Assembly: GCA_001931875.2 (NCBI GenBank)
Contig: MSJH02000663.1
Coordinates: 1-64,000, forward strand
DNA from: Byssochlamys sp. IMV 00236
Taxonomy: Eukaryota > Ascomycota > Eurotiomycetes > Eurotiales > Thermoascaceae
Direction: 5' to 3'
DNA length: 64,000 bases
Of this stretch, positions 54,380 through 64,000 are shown piece after piece; within the stretch, counting starts at the first letter, position 1; each line of letters begins with the position of its first letter. The position numbers were made by a program, and so were the translations under genes. The notes beneath the pieces were generated by a model. It made no database searches. It was not told the origin of the DNA and saw only the letters and a list, made by a program, of their open reading frames with translations.

Positions 54380-57300
54380 TCACTCCTTGCTCTCCGACGC
54401 CGATGGCTGCTCTGCGTCGGCCATCTCAGTGTCTTCCTTCTCCTGCGGCTGCCCTTCCTCCGGCTTCTCCGCGCCAGCAGACTCGCCAGCGTCGGGCCCC
54501 TGGATCCACGAACGGAAGCGCTGGTTCGATTCGTCCACCTCGTCCTTGCTCAGCCCGTGCGCCCAGCTGGGGTTGTTGACAAACTTCTCCATGAACCGGT
54601 CCCGACGGCGCTCCTTGACGGCCGCTTCCCCTCGCGCTTTCTCTTCCGCCGACTCGTGAGTGCGCGCCGGTGGACGCCACCACCAGTCGTAGCTACCGGG
54701 CTCGTACAGGATGTGGTAGCTGTTGGCGCAGATGCGGATCACAAGGCCATCGTGGTTGACCAGACGACGGTAGTACTGGTTGTATTCCTCATCCTGCTCC
54801 ATCTTGGGCGGAAGGTTGCGCTTAAGCAACGGCATACGCATCTGAGAGAACGGAACCCCTTCGGTCGGATCGCGCATCGTGTAGGCGGAAACGTAGTACG
54901 ACCAGCGTGCCTCCTGGCTGAGCTCTTCATTCTCCAGCGTGCTGTCTTCGGCCGTCATGAGCTGAATCTTCGCGTGCTGGGTAGCAGGGTCCTATAGGGT
55001 TTGCGGTCAGCCATGCGCCCACGGGAAGGATCGGTGAGAATACTTACGTAAGTGATCCTGTAGATATCACTATCCTTCACGAGCCTCTCCACCTGCTTGC
55101 GGTACTGAATCTCCTGGTTGTGTGTCGTCTCCTCCCGGTCTCGCTCCTTAAAGAACAGGTTGATGATGTCGACACTCTTATCCTTGGGATCGCTGTTGAA
55201 AATCCCACCAGCGAATCGAGCAATACCAGCAAGCATCTTCTCCAGATTGTACAACTGGTATCCGCTCTTCAGCCAGTATCGGCGCAGAGTCTCCTCCAGG
55301 TGAGACACCTCCATATCTCCCTTGATCACCTCCTCGCACATGCGCACGATCTGCTGGTAGAAGTTGGCCTTCGGGTCGCAGTCATACAGTAAATCAGTAG
55401 GCAATTTGTCGATCATGCCGAGGTCATGAGCGGCCTTGGGCAGGAGTGCGCGACGGACATCCTCGTGCGCATCCTTCTCGTGAAGCTTGATGCGTAACAA
55501 GCGAGAATAGAGTATCTCAAAGGTGCGGAAGAAGCAATAAATGTTGAGGTTGGCATACAGATGATGAACCTTCTTCCCATACGATTCATTAAGAGCGTAT
55601 TCTCGCTGCTGGTTGAAGTTGCCCTGGCCAGGGTGTTCCATCCACTTGAGTTCTGCAACGTCGAACGGCTCCGTGGGATCCGGAATGGGGGTCGACGGAA
55701 TCAGCACGGCATCAGGAGTTCCGTCGCGGCTAACAGAGGCACTGCCCTCCTTGTCGCCACGGTTAGATCTCTCGGTGCGACGCTCCAGGACGTCACGAAG
55801 AAGATCCAACTTCTTCCCGTTGACAGCACGCCTGCCGCGGATAGTCGAAACGTCTTCGGGAGCCACGCTCTCTTCATCGACTTCTTCCGCCGGAGACGTG
55901 TCATTGGAGACCTCGTTCATGTACATGTGGAAAGTGTCACGATCCATACCATAGAAGATGGGGATGAAGTCCTTGATAAATGCCATCACCCTCTGGGGAT
56001 CAGACCCGAAGCCAGCAGAGTTGCGATCGATGAAGATGAGTAACAAGTGAGTAGCGTCGACAATAACGGCCGGGTCCGTAAAGGCGAACTCGAACTGGTG
56101 CTTGGGCACCTGGTAGCCACTCTTGCGGAGGTTCCTGATCTCCTCGAACTTTGCCTGGATCTCATGCTGGATGTGCTTGGCCACAAAGAGCTTCTTGTCG
56201 CTACCCCTGCTGGCGATCGCCTGGTGATCCAGACTACGCCAGTAAGCCTTCTGCGTCTGCTCACGCCAAACTTTGTCCCACTCGCGCTGGCTAGCCTTCC
56301 ACTCCTCGCACTTCTGTTTGAGGCGGAAGAGGACGATAGGTAGAATGTGGCACGGCCTCTCGAACATGTCCTGGATGACTTTCTGTCCCCTCTGGCGATC
56401 GTAAATCTTCTTGATGACACGCTGGTAGATTGACTCGCTCTGTCCACCAAGTCCGGGAGGCAGCTTGAATGCAGCACGCTCCGCTTCCGACATGACTAGC
56501 AGTTGCTGGACAATCGGCTCAATGAGCTGGATGGTACGGGTGCACGCTTCAATGTGATGATCATAGTCGTGTCTGTCTTCTTCAATCCGATGTAGCGCAT
56601 CCTCAAACTGGTTCTTACGATGCGCAACGAAGCCGGAGTCCTCAGATTCCCAGGTCGGATGAGATGCCCACTCGTCGTTAAGCACACTGTAGCACAACTG
56701 GTCGCGACCGCTGCAAGGCTTCTGGCGCTCACGCTTGGGGAGCAGACGGTAACTTGGTCCCAGAGAACGGCAATGAGAGAGGTTGACAACGCCAGACTCC
56801 TGCTTGGGCTTCAAGTCTATGACCTTGTCCTCTGGATCATCGATGTGCATGAAACGTTTGAACCACGACATGAGTTCTTGGTTGGAGCCGATGAACCCAG
56901 CCGCTCTCTTCACAAGAACGTTTCTGTCAATGAGATCGGTCGAGTATAGGTTGCACAGTTTGAGGAATTCGCTGAAGGTCTGCTTGTTTCCAATGAATTT
57001 CTTGACACGGTCAAAGAAAGCGAACTCGTCATGGTTGGGCGTCAGTGAGAACGTAGGTGGAATTGGCTCTGGAAGAGCGGGAACAAGAGTTGGTGATACT
57101 GCAGGGGCCTCAATCTGCGTTGGCTTTGTATGATGGACCTTGGCACGCTTGAAGAAAGGACATTAGCAAAGCGCATGGGACCTAAAACAACAAAAAACAA
57201 AATGAATTGAAAAAATGGCGCCGGTCAATTGATTGTGACGTTCCACGTGGTGTTCAGGAAGCTGTTCGTCGCCCGCAACGAACAGCCCCTTTCCCGGCCT

Positions 57301-60300
57301 TCGACGAAGAGGCTGCTCATTCGGAATCGTCCTCATCCTCGGATGCGTCCAGGATGTTCAATGGCAGAGGGGTTGGTGGCCCCGTCTTCATGAGCCACTC
57401 CATGATGGCACGATTGACTGGGGTGACAGGGGCCACCTCCCTCAGGACAAACATCCCGATCACTGCGACATCGGGGTCGAGGTTGTAGATTCTTGGCCGC
57501 TTGTTTGGCCCCTCTCCCTCCCCTCCCTCGCCTCCCTGGCTCTCTGGCTCCGGAGATGGAGTCTCTGGTCCCCTCTTCCTCTTCCTGGACGGTTCGGGCG
57601 CAGGCTCAGGCTGGGGGCTGGGGCTTGGCTCCTCTGGGAGGAGGAACCTCACCCTCTTGCCAGTGTCCCTCCGCGGAACCTGTAACTGTTCCGCGAGAGG
57701 AGGGACCACCACTTCGACCGGCGAAGCGGTGTTGCTTGCTGGCGCGACCCCCGCCTTCTGCCTGGCCGTCATCGACCGAGTCGTTCTCCGAGGCAAAGAC
57801 GAACCCCCTGAGGCCGTGCCCTGGTTGGCAGCAGGCACCTCAGATGATGCCGTCTTTGGGGATTTCTTGCCAACAGTCCTCTTCGTGGCTGTCTTGGGGG
57901 TCGTTACCCCCTTTGGCACCGCCTTTTTGGCGGGCGCAGGCTTTCTGGGAGCCATTCTGTTGGAGAAATCGGAGTTGGCGATGCCTCAGATCCTTGGCCA
58001 GCAAGGATCTCACGAGGGGGAGGCGGAGAAAGAAAATGAACTCGCCGCGTTCGAGATCTCTGAAGATCTCACCTTGCCAGCAAGGTGGATATGTTGGATT
58101 GCGAGTTTTTGAAGATAGTGAAGAAAAAGGTCAAGACGGTTGGAGGAAGTATCGCAGCGTGGAACGTATGTTGTAGCAGAGAATATGTCGCGCTGCAAGT
58201 TGAGTTCTGAAGTGGGATGTCGTATTTCCCGATGTATGACTCGATGCGAGAGTAACACGCCATTGAGGCCATTCATGAATAACACCACCATTGACCGGCT
58301 CCATTCGACGTAGAACAAAGAGAACAATAATTCACTTACCTTATTGACATTTCCGACCTGAAGTCCCTGCGCCCGAGCTTGAGCATCTGTCATCCGGGCA
58401 GCGTCCACTGTCGAAGGCCCCGGGACTGAACCCAGAGTGCCAGGGGCACCGGGCCCGCCTCTACGCTTCTTACTGTCCTTTGCAGAGTCTTTGACGTTGA
58501 ATTGGCCCAGTGGTGGCATCTTTACATCGCGGCTAGGCGTCTGAGATTGTGCCAAAACACCAGCAGTGGAATATCCCGGTTCTCCGCGGACATTGCTCAC
58601 AGGAGCAGCATCTTCCGCTGCCTGGCGGGCAGCCTGTGCTTGCTGCTTGGCGTGTGCTGCAGATTCTGGGAGGAACTGCTTGAAGTCCTCGAGAAGATCG
58701 GGAGCAGTATTGAACAGCTGCGTTACCTGAGCATAAACGTCTTGAATGGGTTTTGACTCGCGCTGATAAGTCTGCAGAATCTCAAGAAATTGCTTGTAGA
58801 TCTCGGGGGCGCTAGAAAAGCGATTCTAACAAAAAATCACGGTTAGCCCTCAATCTACAATCCTATGTCAACGTGTCTCGCGTCCACTAACCTTAATCTT
58901 GTTAACATAGCTGATCGCATGGTTGAATTCAACAGGACCACGCTTGTTGAGATCGGTCTGAGAGCCTTGGAGCATCCCAGATCCGATGCCAGCCAAACTG
59001 CTCATGGGCTGAGTGATGCCAGGACCCTGGGCTGCTCCGGGAGAAGCTTGCATCATGGATGGACGCCCAGCGCCACCGGCGGCCGCTGACACGGCACTCT
59101 GGAGCTGCGAAACCCCACGCTCCTGCTGCTGGTGAGCAAGGGCCGCGGCAGAGGCCTGTTGCTCCTGCTGGCTCTGATACTCGTAATGCGCGTCTTGAGG
59201 CTGGTTTTGGCCTTGCTGCCCGTAGATTCCGGGTCCCATCATACGAGCCCCAGGGGAGTATGAAGGGGGAATTCCGCCCTGCTGCGGCTGGTGCTGAGCC
59301 TGTTGCCAGCCAGGACGAGATTGATCATAGTAATCAGGGCGACCGGGATGAAGTCCACCCGAAGGACCCAACTCACCAGCGGACTCCATGGAAGGACGGG
59401 GGCGCGTCATTGACAGAGTATTCGTTCCCGACGGCGTTGTTACGCGAATCGCATCGGGGTTATCCTCCGTTCCACACTCGATCCGGTAACCTGGGGGGAG
59501 GAAGGTATTGAATCCTTGGATCAAAGCGGGATGGCCGTTGAAGAGCGTTGAAACCCGCTGGATAACTCCTGGGGTATCGATACTACAAGAGTCAGGCAAT
59601 ATTCGCACAGACAGGTGGGGAGAGTACTCACGCTTGGCTCTTGAAGTCCTTCATTATGTCGAGGAATCTGTTATACACATCGGGCTGGTCGACAAAGCGC
59701 ACCTTAACCTGGTCAAGGTAGCTCAGCGCATCCTGCGGATATATCAGTAAAAGCCTATTCTCATTTTCACCCAAGTTTTTTGGTGCTGCATATAGTGCTC
59801 TCCCATCACGAACGCCGCGAAGAGAGAAAATGAGGGGCACCATATGCAGAGGTCCGAACTCACATTGAGAATGGGCTGCTGGCCCTGCGCTAAAGCTGCA
59901 ACGCCTCCGGGAATCTGAGGAGCTGGGCCGTTATAACCAAGCATCGGCTGCCCCGGCGGTCCTTGAGGAGGATGCTGCATGTATGGTCTAGGCGTTCCTT
60001 CGCCATGCTGTATCTGCGGACCGTACATACCACCCGGACCACCAGAAGACTGCATCGCGCTCTGCGGGGGATTTGGCGGCGGGTTTGCACCGAGGTTCGA
60101 GAGGAGTCCATTCGGTCCGTGAATCGAGTTGGGAACTTTCGAGGCGACGGGCTGGTGAATCGGGATCGAACCCGTGTGGCTCTGGACAGGATGATGCTGC
60201 TGCTCCCGCTGTTGGCGTTCCATCTGCTGTATCTGTTGTTCCCTCTCTCGTTCGCGCTGCTCCCGTTCCCGGTGTACCATCTCCTCCTGCCGCTGTCTCT

Positions 60301-60874
60301 CGATCATCTCGCGCTCCCTGGAGTCTCTTTCGCGCTCTCGGTTCAGCGGCTGCGGTGAAGGATGCTGCATCGCCTGACCGATTCCAGGGAGTGAATGGCC
60401 AGCACTATGAGAAGGGCCTTGCGGATGTTGTCCAAACGGAGGCGGCTGGTGCGGACCAGGGCCTTGGCTTAATTCCGCCAAACCGGGCAACGAATGGCCA
60501 GAAGGCTGGCTTACAGGGTGGTAAGGACCTAGTACCAAATTTACAAGTCAGCCAGAATCCCGAGACTCTATTTGCGCTCCTAGAAATGGAGATGGTCGAT
60601 TTCTTACCAGCTGGAGGCGGTAGAACGGGCCCCGCAGGTTGTGAAGATGGTCCTTGCTGAGGCGGGTTTTGACTGTGCACAGTGAAAACGGAAAGTTAGC
60701 CAGAGGTCCTTTTCATAGGTATGGACAAACGACTCTAATGCGCAAAGCCAATGTGAGGGAGAGCACATACCCAAATGACCCCAGGGGCCGTGGCTGTTGG
60801 TTTAACTGGTCCATCCCCGGGTGCGAAGGCGGCCCCCCAGCAGAGTGCCAGTTATCATTACCAGAAGGATTCAT
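54380..60874 (-). CDS. sin3: Sin3-family transcriptional corepressor scaffold
   Basis: The scaffold of the Rpd3/HDAC complex in the nucleus. Exons (minus) are 60874-60771, 60672-60608, 60528-59864, 59732-59632, 59582-58892, 58825-58340, 57147-55048 and 54991-54380, giving 1607 aa with every junction in phase. The N-terminal 275 residues are Pro/Gln/Gly-rich, with an Arg/Glu run ([12 protein letters not shown]). PAH1 starts at residue 279 ([13 protein letters not shown]), PAH2 near 533 ([15 protein letters not shown]) and PAH3 near 743 ([13 protein letters not shown]). The HDAC-interacting domain follows ([32 protein letters not shown]), and then the Sin3 C-terminal domain with [20 protein letters not shown]. 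Seven introns were inferred. Six are 49-131 nt, but the one at 57148-58339, between PAH2 and PAH3, is 1192 nt and contains a separate ORF on the same strand. Confidence 0.94.
57317..57955 (-). CDS. Nested ORF in the sin3 intron: basic/proline-rich probable nuclear protein
   Basis: A single-exon ORF of 212 aa on the same strand as sin3. It starts at ATG 57955 (context AACAGAATGG) and is bounded upstream by an in-frame TGA, so it is not a continued sin3 exon. The N-terminus is Lys/Ala/Pro/Thr-rich like histone H1 tails ([16 protein letters not shown]), with a further basic patch [14 protein letters not shown] Pro/Glu-rich middle holds two monopartite nuclear-localisation-like clusters (SRKRKRGP and NKRPRI). 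A more ordered segment follows ([32 protein letters not shown]), and the acidic end is [11 protein letters not shown]-rich codon use and the length argue against chance. I know no family match. It could be a young gene or a retained insertion; expression is untested. Confidence 0.6.
   Translation of the reverse strand: MAPRKPAPAKKAVPKGVTTPKTATKRTVGKKSPKTASSEVPAANQGTASGGSSLPRRTTRSMTARQKAGVAPASNTASPVEVVVPPLAEQLQVPRRDTGKRVRFLLPEEPSPSPQPEPAPEPSRKRKRGPETPSPEPESQGGEGGEGEGPNKRPRIYNLDPDVAVIGMFVLREVAPVTPVNRAIMEWLMKTGPPTPLPLNILDASEDEDDSE
57988..58010. repeat. 9-bp-stem hairpin upstream of the nested ORF
   Basis: AGATCCTTG at 57988-57996 pairs perfectly with CAAGGATCT at 58002-58010 around a five-base loop GCCAG. 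It sits 33-55 bp upstream of the nested ORF's ATG. Confidence 0.6.
58071..58086. repeat. 6-bp-stem hairpin related to 57988
   Basis: ACCTTG CCAG CAAGGT, sharing the core CCTTG-CCAG-CAAGG and a neighbouring GATCTCAC word with the hairpin at 57988. It looks like a diverged copy. Confidence 0.5.
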
Positions 60875-62023
60875 TATCAACGCATGAACTTGATCTCAAG
60901 ACACACAAAGATCTAGCCTTGCGTTGTCTCAACAGCGCAAAAAGGAAAAGGAAGGGGTCGTAAGGATCGGGCCGAGCTGGCCTTGCAATAAGCTCTGCTC
61001 TTGAATGTTCTCTCGCTGGATCTGGTCTTTGGGTTCCCAAAGGATCTATAACAGGAACATCGCTGCAGGAATCTAGAAAAGTGAGGGATAAGACATATAA
61101 CCAGTATTCCCTGCCAGACCCCGTGCTGAGTAGGAGAGGGCAGTTAGTAATAGATGAATCAAAGTGAAAGAGAAGGAGGATTCTCGGAGCAAGCAACCAT
61201 TAGTGACGATGGTTTGCGCGCGACCGATCACGGGTCGGCCCTGGAGGGCGGTGGTCAGGACTTCATCCTACTAAGCCTCATCCGGAAAAGTGCCTGTTTG
61301 TCGGAGTCATGATTTTCCGGTCATAATCTGCCGCCCATCGTTGATTGGCTCGGTCGGCATCTTTGGGGAAATACTCGGCGCCGACAAAAGTAGAGTAGAG
61401 AAGTAGAGAAGCAATAATCCAAGGAATAACTAACTATACACTTATTGTCCGCTTAGCAGAAAATATATTCTAAAAGGAGCTGCATAATCTCTAATGATCG
61501 AACACATGCAATGTATTTCTCTGCTCCAAACCGTGATGTGGAACCGGGTTTCGTAGCCTGTTTTCTATGTTCCCCACCATCGCAATGATTTCGGCGTCCA
61601 AGCATCTGGATACAACCAAGAGTTATAAGCTAGGCGGTGTTACTAGAAGCGCAGTACACTCTGGGGAGATGGGAGACGCGTTGAGGGGTGGACTTGGGAA
61701 ATGAAAGTCCAGCGTCTACCCGGCTCCAGAGATAACGCCTTGACAAATAAATATCTGAAGACCAGGCAAAGGAAAACGGCGGGGAGGATGACAAAGGGGC
61801 AATGGACCGAAAAATAGTTGAGGGAAAGGCAAGAGAAATGTATGGACCGAATTCCAGGTTTATCTGAACTGGCAACTTGGATTGAATCTGTCCCTGTTGC
61901 TCTACCATTTTATCTTCGTATCAGGCCTTATATCCATCATATCGACCTTCAAGGTCGCTCATCGCCCCACGTCCCGTCAATAATTGACATCAATCCATCA
62001 CATCATTGCCAGAAAGTGACTGC
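60875..62023. other. Intergenic region between pabA and sin3
   Basis: Holds the sin3 promoter and 5'UTR and the 3' flank of the PP2A subunit gene. A CCAAT box on the sin3 strand (ATTGG at 61344-61348) lies about 470 bp upstream of the sin3 ATG. No gene is seen. Confidence 0.6.
60877..60885 (-). promoter_or_regulatory. Minimal upstream ORF before sin3
   Basis: On the sin3 strand ATG-CGT-TGA ends two bases before the sin3 start codon: a Met-Arg-stop uORF in a different frame. If it lies in the mRNA it could dampen translation, or permit re-initiation, at the adjacent ATG. Transcript start is unknown. Confidence 0.4.
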
Positions 62024-63910
62024 TTAGAGCGCAGAGAAGACGAAGAGCTAGAAGATGGTTAGTTTCACAGCAATTGAACCAAGCCAGGCTGAGTGTGCCG
62101 GGAGGTGGGAAACTTACATTGTTGGTCGCGGCGATTGCAATACTATCCTCAAACGGATGCCAGCTCATATGTAGGATCTTCTTGTTGAAATCGATCTGGT
62201 CCGCGTCGGTCTCCTTCCTCATGCGTGAGCCAGGTCCCGCAGGGCTCCCAGCTCTCGAGCCACCCTTCTTGCCATTCTTGTTGATCGGAGTTGGCACTCC
62301 GACCTTCTTCGCCTTGAAAGCGGACTTATCCGCCTGCAATACCACCTCCGTGTCTTTATTAGGATCCGTCGGGTAAATCATGAAGTTGTTGTTGTAGCTT
62401 CCGGTCATGACGTTCTCGGCATCGCCTGAGAAGACGACCTCGAATTTATCAAAGATGCTATCATTCTCGTATGTGTCGCATAGACGCGGTCGTAGATGTT
62501 CGTGGATAGGGATTGTCTTGATTGGTTGTCTCTCCATATTGACATCCCAGATCTTCACCGTCAGGTAATCTCTCGAAAGGATGTAGCGACCATCATGAGA
62601 GAATCGAACGTCAGAAATGGAGGAAATGATTTCGGAAAAGAAAGAACGGGAGGAGGCATCTTCTTCTTGTTCGAACACTGTAGTGATTAAATATCAGTTG
62701 TGCCCACCACCAAAAAGCCCGATTAGGTCTATGACTTACGTTTCTGGTGTTGGTCGCACAATGCACTCTGCCTCATGTCCGCGAGCTTGATCGTTCCCTT
62801 GGAACTCGCGTACATAAACCAGTTACAGCTGGTCGGGTGGAATTCAGCAGCCGTAATCACCTCTGTCAGCTCCTCCATATTAGCTGGTTTGATATCGACA
62901 ATGTTGAAGCTCTGGTCCTGAATATTCAGATTCCATAGGTTGATTCGTAGATCGTCACTGCTGATGAATGTCTCGCCATCGCTGTTCACGGATATGCTGT
63001 TGATGTGGTAGGCGTGGGCATTCGCATAGGTCCTTCGGGGAACGGCTGCAACGACGGTGTCGTGGTGTGTCATTCGGGGGAGTTTCAACGCGGAGGGGTC
63101 CTTGAACGACACACGCGGTGCGCGAGGAGCACCACCTCCTCCCACAGCTCCGCCAGGAGTCAGTTCTGACGAGAGGTTGTTCTCCGCGACCACCTTCAGC
63201 GACTTGTCGAACACTTTCCACAGCTTTATCGTCTTGTCGTTGGTTGAGAGGAGGAAGTGGGAAGCGTTTTGTCGTCTACACCATTTTATCTTGTTGATCT
63301 TTTCTTCGATCTCTAACGATTTTAGGTAGTCGAATTCCGGCTCGTGCGACTGGAACTCTGTGTGGAACTTGTATTCGCATGTCTTTTTCTGTAGGGGTGA
63401 TCAGAACAATCCTGTCCACAAAGACGATCTGGGGGTCGCTACCGTTTCGTTTCGCTCAAACAGCACCACTCTTCCACCCTTATCTCCTGTGGCTAGGTAA
63501 TTACCGGTGTGGTCGAACTCGACGGTTGAGATAATATCGGCTAAGATGCGGCAGCACACATTAGTTTGCGCGGTCCAGAACAGAAGGGCAGGTAGAAATA
63601 AGTTCCAAATACGTACCCTCTGTGATATCTTCGACATCTCCCTTATCGCCAAAGCATCTATCATCCTGGATCAGCAACGGATCGATCTTCCAATCATATT
63701 CAACGCAACGAGGGGAAGCGACGAGGCCATAGGCATCACTCTCCCCCACCATCCAGCATCTGCATGTAGTTCCAGAGATTCCTTGCCGATGTAGTCCATT
63801 TGAAGGTATCTGGCCCCGTCTCGCAGAAGAAAGCAACGTAGAAGTGTTTTTTGTCGGGAGACTTACTGCGTAAACTTCCAGGTGGGAGTACCTGGATCTC
63901 CGTCTACCAT
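62024..63910 (-). CDS. pabA: PP2A regulatory subunit B (B55/Cdc55 type)
   Basis: A WD40 beta-propeller subunit that directs protein phosphatase 2A to substrates. In filamentous fungi it affects mitosis, hyphal growth and septation. Exons (minus) are 63910-63867, 63657-63617, 63540-63443, 63388-62740, 62677-62118 and 62047-62024, giving 471 aa. Introns are 209, 76, 54, 62 and 70 nt, and all phases agree. The sequence follows Cdc55 closely: [91 protein letters not shown] and [21 protein letters not shown] Gly-rich insertion ([13 protein letters not shown]) lies near residue 170. The first two exons and the last (24 nt, encoding LFVFSAL and stop) are very short and easily lost in automatic annotation. 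Confidence 0.95.
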
Positions 63911-64000
63911 CTTTCAAGTACCACCCTTCGTCGGGTAGCGAACGGAAAAAATCAGAGTGTTTTTACTAGATAGTGCCACTGCGAGGAATGGTTCTGAGAT
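63911..64000. other. Immediate upstream region of pabA
   Basis: Only 90 bases upstream of the start codon are inside the window, so the promoter lies mostly outside. Confidence 0.7.

Larger units (their letters stand above)
57148..58339 (-). other. Exceptionally long sin3 intron (1192 nt)
   Basis: The donor GTAAGT follows the codons for GNVNK. The acceptor TTCTTCAAG precedes RAKVHH, and a TGCTAATG branch-like site lies just upstream of it. Phase is 0 on both sides. The other sin3 introns average about 80 nt, so roughly 1.1 kb seems to have been added. The extra DNA holds the ORF at 57317-57955 and two related hairpins. Confidence 0.8.

Noticed and set aside
57148..57955. Possibility that the nested ORF is an extra sin3 exon
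   Set aside because: It has its own upstream and downstream in-frame stops. Joining the flanking exons directly gives an in-phase sin3 protein, so inclusion would truncate Sin3.

Overview
The window is nuclear DNA of a filamentous ascomycete, almost certainly an Aspergillus or close relative (Eurotiales). The evidence is short spliceosomal introns (about 50-130 nt, GT...AG with CTRAY-like branch sites), a class IV chitin synthase whose length and last exon fit the Aspergillus ChsD type, a BtgE-type cell-wall GH17 protein, and a glycine-rich 'beta-flanking'-type protein. Exon structures below were built by hand from splice signals, reading phase and family alignment from memory. No search was run.

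Left part (1-13.1 kb): three plus-strand genes with long upstream regions. They are chsD (class IV chitin synthase, with a probable 5'UTR intron), a WD40-repeat protein, and a GGRQEYG-repeat protein. Next comes a 13.6 kb stretch (13.1-26.75 kb) with no gene I can defend. It holds a decayed Helitron-like helicase fragment near 24 kb, a two-copy hairpin repeat, and a very AT-rich block at its right edge.

Middle (26.7-43.2 kb): btgE (GH17) and a second-type plasma-membrane H+-ATPase, both on the minus strand. A divergent enolase paralogue with all catalytic residues follows on the plus strand, then a small repeat-containing protein. An acetate-transporter-family membrane protein (GPR1/FUN34/YaaH) lies on the minus strand.

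Right part (45-64 kb): a run of minus-strand housekeeping genes. These are GMP synthase, a single-pass membrane protein of unknown role, acetyl-CoA hydrolase (ach1), the Sin3 corepressor and the PP2A B55 regulatory subunit. An acetate-uptake-type gene and ach1 lie within 8 kb of each other. The most unusual structure is a 1192-nt intron in sin3, between PAH2 and PAH3, that carries a complete same-strand 212-codon ORF for a basic, proline-rich, probably nuclear protein: a candidate nested gene.

I found no secondary-metabolite cluster, CRISPR, rRNA or convincing tRNA. The most noteworthy non-genic signals are the nested gene, the enriched 9-mer TACTCCGTA/TACGGAGTA in intergenic DNA, and the transposon-relic desert.
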